Shown piece by piece: positions 60,195-64,000 of a stretch of 64,000 nucleotides of DNA. Numbering within the stretch: the first letter of the stretch is position 1; each line of letters opens with the position of its first letter. The notes beneath the pieces are model-generated. The model had not been told where the DNA came from. It searched no databases and saw only the letters and a list, made by a program, of their open reading frames with translations. The position numbers and the translations under genes are program-made. Source of the stretch: Melastoma dodecandrum (taxonomy: Eukaryota > Streptophyta > Magnoliopsida > Myrtales > Melastomataceae); contig JARUPY010000474.1 in assembly GCA_029817715.1 (NCBI GenBank), positions 2,480,001-2,544,000 on the forward strand. Direction: 5' to 3'.

Positions 60195-61680
60195 AATAAT
60201 TCACCCCCTCTTACTGCCATTATTTCACCTATAGAAGTTATTAAATCAAAGAAGATTTAACATGAAATTAAAGTTGTTAAAAGATTATTGAACAAAGTTC
60301 ATCTAAATTTATTATATACGAATCAATTCACAAAAAGATCTAATAAATCACAAAAATAAAATTATTTATGCAATAACATCCAAATATGGGTAGGCCCCGG
60401 CTTAATAATAACTCGAGTCTAACCAAATCGTGAAGATAGTGATATTGGTGACACGCATTAGTGTCATCTGAATTGTATCAAACCGAATTCAATTCGCAAA
60501 AGCAAGTTAACAAAATTACAACTTTAGGTCGAGACACATTACAACCTCCTTGATCCATTCAATTACAATATTTCTTTTTTATGGACACACTTTTTGCATT
60601 AGTTGTTCTAGATACAAATTTTAATTTAACTTTTATCATTTTATTTTACTTTATAAAATTCATGCTGTAATCAATTACTAATTTAAATTTTTATGTGTCA
60701 CGCTATACAAGAAAATGCAAGATAGCTCATTAAAGATTATGTGATCATTTTGGTTATGCTTTTATACATCTTCAGGGTTTATTAATGACAAGGTTTGAAC
60801 AACATAAGTTATAGTTGACATAAGCTCTTAATCGAAGGGCCGTCACATCTTTTTATTAAGAGGTGCTACCTTTTCCCACTTGCCTTAATCCTAACAAACA
60901 CTTTCCATCGGGCGTCGGCATGTTAGAGAAGGAAAGACCATTGCCACTGCCAATTTTCTATGTTATTTGCAAATCTCGTCAACAATAAATTGGAATTATA
61001 ATATGAAAAGGTCAAATGGTTAATAATCCGAACTTTTGTCATATGTCAAAGCCGTGTACATATCTCCATTTTTCGTAATTTTTCATGTCCTAATTTCAAT
61101 TATTGAAATCTTGGATGTATTGATTTTTTACGGGTCAAGAACGACCTTAGAATCGAATACAAGTTATGTATTCGTCAATGGGTACGTACGGTCGATGTTT
61201 CGCTGGTACATGGAAAATATTATTGGTATTGGTGGTTGATTTGATAACCATATTTTTATTTGTGTGGAATAATTTTGACTTGACTTGGATGGTTTTGCTT
61301 ATTCGGATTGTTTTTGGGATAAGGTTTAATGATATAAATAACCCAAAAAGCAACGAATACGAGAGTTCCTACGCACCCGTGGGTGAGCAAAAATTTCGGA
61401 ATTCTAAATACCAAATCGATTTTTCGACATTTCTTTATTTAGAAATTGATATTTGGTGTTTGATATTCGGTTCGGTTTTATATTTCGATTAAAATTCGAT
61501 TTTCAGTTAGGTTTTAGTACTTTTATAAAAAAAATTTGATATTTCAAATATACCCAAAGGATTATTGGGCTTGGACTTGTTTGGATTTTTAGCTCATTTG
61601 CTCATAGACCGGTCCACGAGATGTCCTTGCCAGCCCTATGCACTTCTTCTCCCTCTCCTCCTATGTTTCCTCTTCCTTAT
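60195..61680. other. AT-rich, no gene recognised
   Basis: Frames such as 61166-61492 are rich in F/L/I codons expected by chance in AT-rich DNA. The last ~80 bp, pyrimidine-rich with CTCCTCC and TCTTCC, may be the upstream part of the DUF1645 gene cut off by the MITE. Confidence 0.35.
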
Positions 61681-62094
61681 GGGTGAAAACGAGCCGAGTC
61701 GAGACTGAATATTTTCAGGCTCGACCTTGGCTCGATTAGGAAAAGTTTGAGCTCGAGCTCAGCTTGAACTCGATCGAGCTCAAATAATTGAAGCTCGAAC
61801 TCGACTCGATCCAATCATGGAGAGCTCGAGCTCGGCTCGAAAGGCTCGAATGTAGACTCGAATTTATTAATTTATTATTTTTTATTTTTAAATTATTAAT
61901 ATTTATTGTATAAAATTAGGCTCGCAAGCGGCTTACAAACCATCGAGCTGTAAGTGTTTTAGCTCAAGCTCAGCTCGTTTCGTTCACGAGCCGACTCAAG
62001 TTCGGCTCGAGCTCGGTCAAAATCGAGCTCGAACCGAATTTTGACCGAGCTAGTTCGCGAGCGGCTCACGAATGGCTCGGTTCGTTTTTACCCC
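61681..62094. mobile_element. GAGCTCGA-rich MITE with inverted termini
   Basis: Ends are GGGTGAAAACGAGCCGAG (61681) and, inverted, GGGGTAAAAACGAACCGAG (complement of 62076-62094). The interior is dominated by self-complementary GAGCTCGA/TCGAGCTC words (for example 61750-61850, 61960-62060) around an AT-rich centre, so a single strand could fold back. It resembles the non-autonomous GGGGTAAAAACGAxCCGAG elements common in angiosperms; superfamily (hAT?) not proven, as no 8-bp target duplication is clear. Confidence 0.7.
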
Positions 62095-62095
62095 T

Positions 62096-62791
62096 ACTTT
62101 TCCCACCACCCGGTCGGGGGATGATCTTGTCCTCGGCGGAGCTGGCAGCATTGCTTCCTTCGAGTTCGAGTTCTCGTCTCGGGCTGGGTCGCCAGGTCAT
62201 GATGCCGCATGCGCTATGATCTCTGCCGACGAGCTTTTCCTCAACGGCCAGATCCGGCCCATGAAGCTGTCCACCCATCTCCAGAGGCCCCAGGTCCTGG
62301 CTCCCTTGGTGGATCTCGCAAACAAGGACGAAGAGGACGGGGATGGCGAGGGAGATTTTAGCAGGAGGGGAAGGAGTTCAGGACGTTGAAGAACAAGTCG
62401 TTGAGGAGGAGAACGAGGTCGATGTCGCCGTCAATGAGGTAGGGCTCTGTCCTATGAGGTAGTGCCGTCAATGTCGGCTTCGTCCTCCAGGTCGTCGTCG
62501 GCCGGGAGGAGATCCAAGATGTGGGTGTTCCTCAAGGACTTCTTGAGGAGCAAGAGCGAAGGGAGCAGCAACAACAAGTTATGGGCGACCACCATCTCCT
62601 TATCCCTGGGCAAGGGAAAGCGGCCACAGTCGAACAATGTCTGTCCCAAGGAGAAGTCCAACGGCCCTGTAGCCAGTACTGGCAACCCGGCAGAGTGGAT
62701 TAGGAGGGTAAACGGCACCGCGAACAAGAAAGGAGGAGGGGGCTCGAAGGGGGGAAATGGGGTCACCGGTGGAAGAAGAAGTAGCCGGTGA
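62096..62791 (+). pseudogene. DUF1645 protein gene, broken and 5'-truncated
   Basis: Directly after the MITE: SPTFPTTRSGDDLVLG, FEFEFSSR, then the diagnostic MISADELFLNGQIRPMKLSTHLQ. A frameshift between 62340 and 62370 moves to a frame with KEFRTLKNKSLRRRTRSMSPS (62368-62440). A stop and a small local duplication (GCCGTCAATG and GCTCTGTCCTATGAGGTAG repeated at 62430-62475) follow. A third frame (62462-62791) carries SSSAGRRSKMWVFLKDFLRSKSEG, typical of the family. The usual C-terminal PPSPHELHYTANRAQAEE-type block is absent. DUF1645 proteins are plant-specific, of unclear function. The MITE occupies the place of the N-terminus. Confidence 0.75.
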
Positions 62792-64000
62792 GGTCAGCAC
62801 ACGAGCGTAAGCAGTGGGCGGTAGGAGGCGAGGTCTGCAACATCCTTGAGGTTGGGGACCTCTGATGCATGGAAAAGTCCATCTCCTGTCCATCTTTTTT
62901 TTTTTTTCATTTTGAAGTCGTGTGCGTAATTTAAAAACTACATTTCCAAATGTGGAATGAAGCATAAATAATCGATCATCTGCCTGATATCAAGGAAAAA
63001 ACATCCAACCTGGGGCGGAATACCAAATTCATGTCAATGTGAAAAGGAAAATACAGGCGGATGGTAGGTACATGAGAAGAATGCTTCTTATGTATAATTA
63101 AAAGGTTATGGCCAAGGGGCACGCACCAAAGTAAAAAAATAAATAAATAAATTGATTCTATGTAACAACAACCCATTTCTGGCAGTAGCCGCCCCCCAAG
63201 ATTTGACATCTACACCAAACTTTGGCTCTACCTGGTTGTTTAAATCCCCTAATTATATTTTGATGATCACATTTTTTTTCCTTCTCTTTTTTCACGAACA
63301 AGTCAATTATTCCAACTTTGTAGTTTGGATTAGCTTATATTTCTGTTTGTTGAATTTTCTAGGGAATAATAATCGACATTCCCCAAACTCAAATTAACGG
63401 ACCTGAAAATAAATAAAAAGTAGGTTTATTTAGGATATTTTTACACCGCTAATTTGGACGGAGACGCCTCCAAATTTCGGAAATGTAAAATTATCATATT
63501 TAATCAAGTCTCAATGGTGCAATTTTTTTTTTTCAATATTCATTTTTCTTGTAAAAATCAATGTACATTCTACTCATGAAGGCTAAGCCACGAGAATATG
63601 AAATCACGAACTTATTCTTCTTTTGTTAATTTTATATAAACTATTTAGGTATGGAAAATTTTAAAACTTAGGGGCGGGGGTTGTATATTAAAGTAATGTG
63701 TATAATACAATACTAACCTTTGTTTATTCCATTTTATATGACCTCGAGCAACCAGATATCTAACACGACCCACTAACAAAACCATGCGATTTATATAAAT
63801 TCATGTTACCAATGTGTGTCTAATTTGATTTTGAACATGTTGTGTAAATGAGAAGTATGTATATCAGATATTGATTTGTACTGGGAGTTGTAGAACATCA
63901 ATGTACATGGTAAAAAAATAAGCTGAGTTGGGCCCATTAGCTGTCCATATATGGGCCGGCCTCGTTTCATGATCTGGCCTTTTTAGGGCCCAAAATGGTC
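62792..64000. other. AT-rich, no gene recognised
   Basis: A T-run at 62897-62908 and A/T-rich sequence; no coding similarity. May include the former 3' region of the DUF1645 gene. Confidence 0.4.

Noticed and set aside
61166..61492. 108-codon ORF as a membrane protein
   Set aside because: F/L/I-rich composition is expected from AT-rich DNA; no family signature.

Overview
The window is nuclear DNA of a flowering plant. It shows intron-rich genes with GT..AG junctions and plant protein families (Gnk2/DUF26, DUF295, DUF1645, mTERF, FAR1-type transposase), Ty1/copia and Ty3/gypsy retrotransposon debris, and an integrated caulimovirid-like (plant pararetrovirus) sequence. I cannot name the species from sequence alone. 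There are no operons, CRISPR arrays, or tRNA or rRNA genes that I can see.

Layout. 0.8-8.7 kb: a degenerate Mutator-like element with ~500-bp terminal inverted repeats made of TTCGTAAA palindromes. It carries a FAR1-type transposase relic, a plant-mobile-domain-like relic on the other strand and a copia gag fragment. 8.8-19.2 kb: a short TRIM/LARD-like LTR element (minus strand) whose right LTR is split by a gypsy element (10,023-18,749) with 1.24-kb LTRs and a perfect 5-bp target duplication. 19.3-19.9 kb: an mTERF relic. 21.0-25.1 kb: a complete 17-exon acylamino-acid-releasing enzyme gene (760 codons when spliced). 25.5-30.2 kb: a pararetrovirus-like insert on the minus strand with one uninterrupted protease/RT/RNase H frame. 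30.8-32.0 kb: a complete three-exon dephospho-CoA kinase gene (230 aa). 33.3-37.1 kb: three broken genes in a row (EDEM-type mannosidase, ARL5-type GTPase, SKA3-like kinetochore protein). 38.5-39.7 kb: a single-exon DUF295 gene without an F-box (minus). 40.0-41.2 kb: an unrecognised 218-aa protein made of two copies of a ~60-aa unit, with a 5'-UTR intron and an upstream ORF.

43.5-60.2 kb is a retrotransposon graveyard (gypsy integrase relics, two copia elements on opposite strands, several related LTR-like blocks). Embedded in it are an intact two-exon Gnk2/antifungal-type secreted protein gene (49.2 kb) and a frameshifted paralogue (57.4 kb). 61.7-62.1 kb is a GAGCTCGA-rich terminal-inverted-repeat MITE directly abutting a broken DUF1645 gene; the rest is AT-rich with no recognisable gene.

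The host genes do not form a pathway. The genes I judge most likely functional are the acylamino-acid-releasing enzyme, dephospho-CoA kinase, DUF295, the 218-aa repeat protein and the first Gnk2 gene. The features most worth a second look are the pararetrovirus insert lying upstream of the dephospho-CoA kinase gene, the unknown C-terminal region of its polyprotein, the palindrome-built TIRs, and the duplicated-unit protein.
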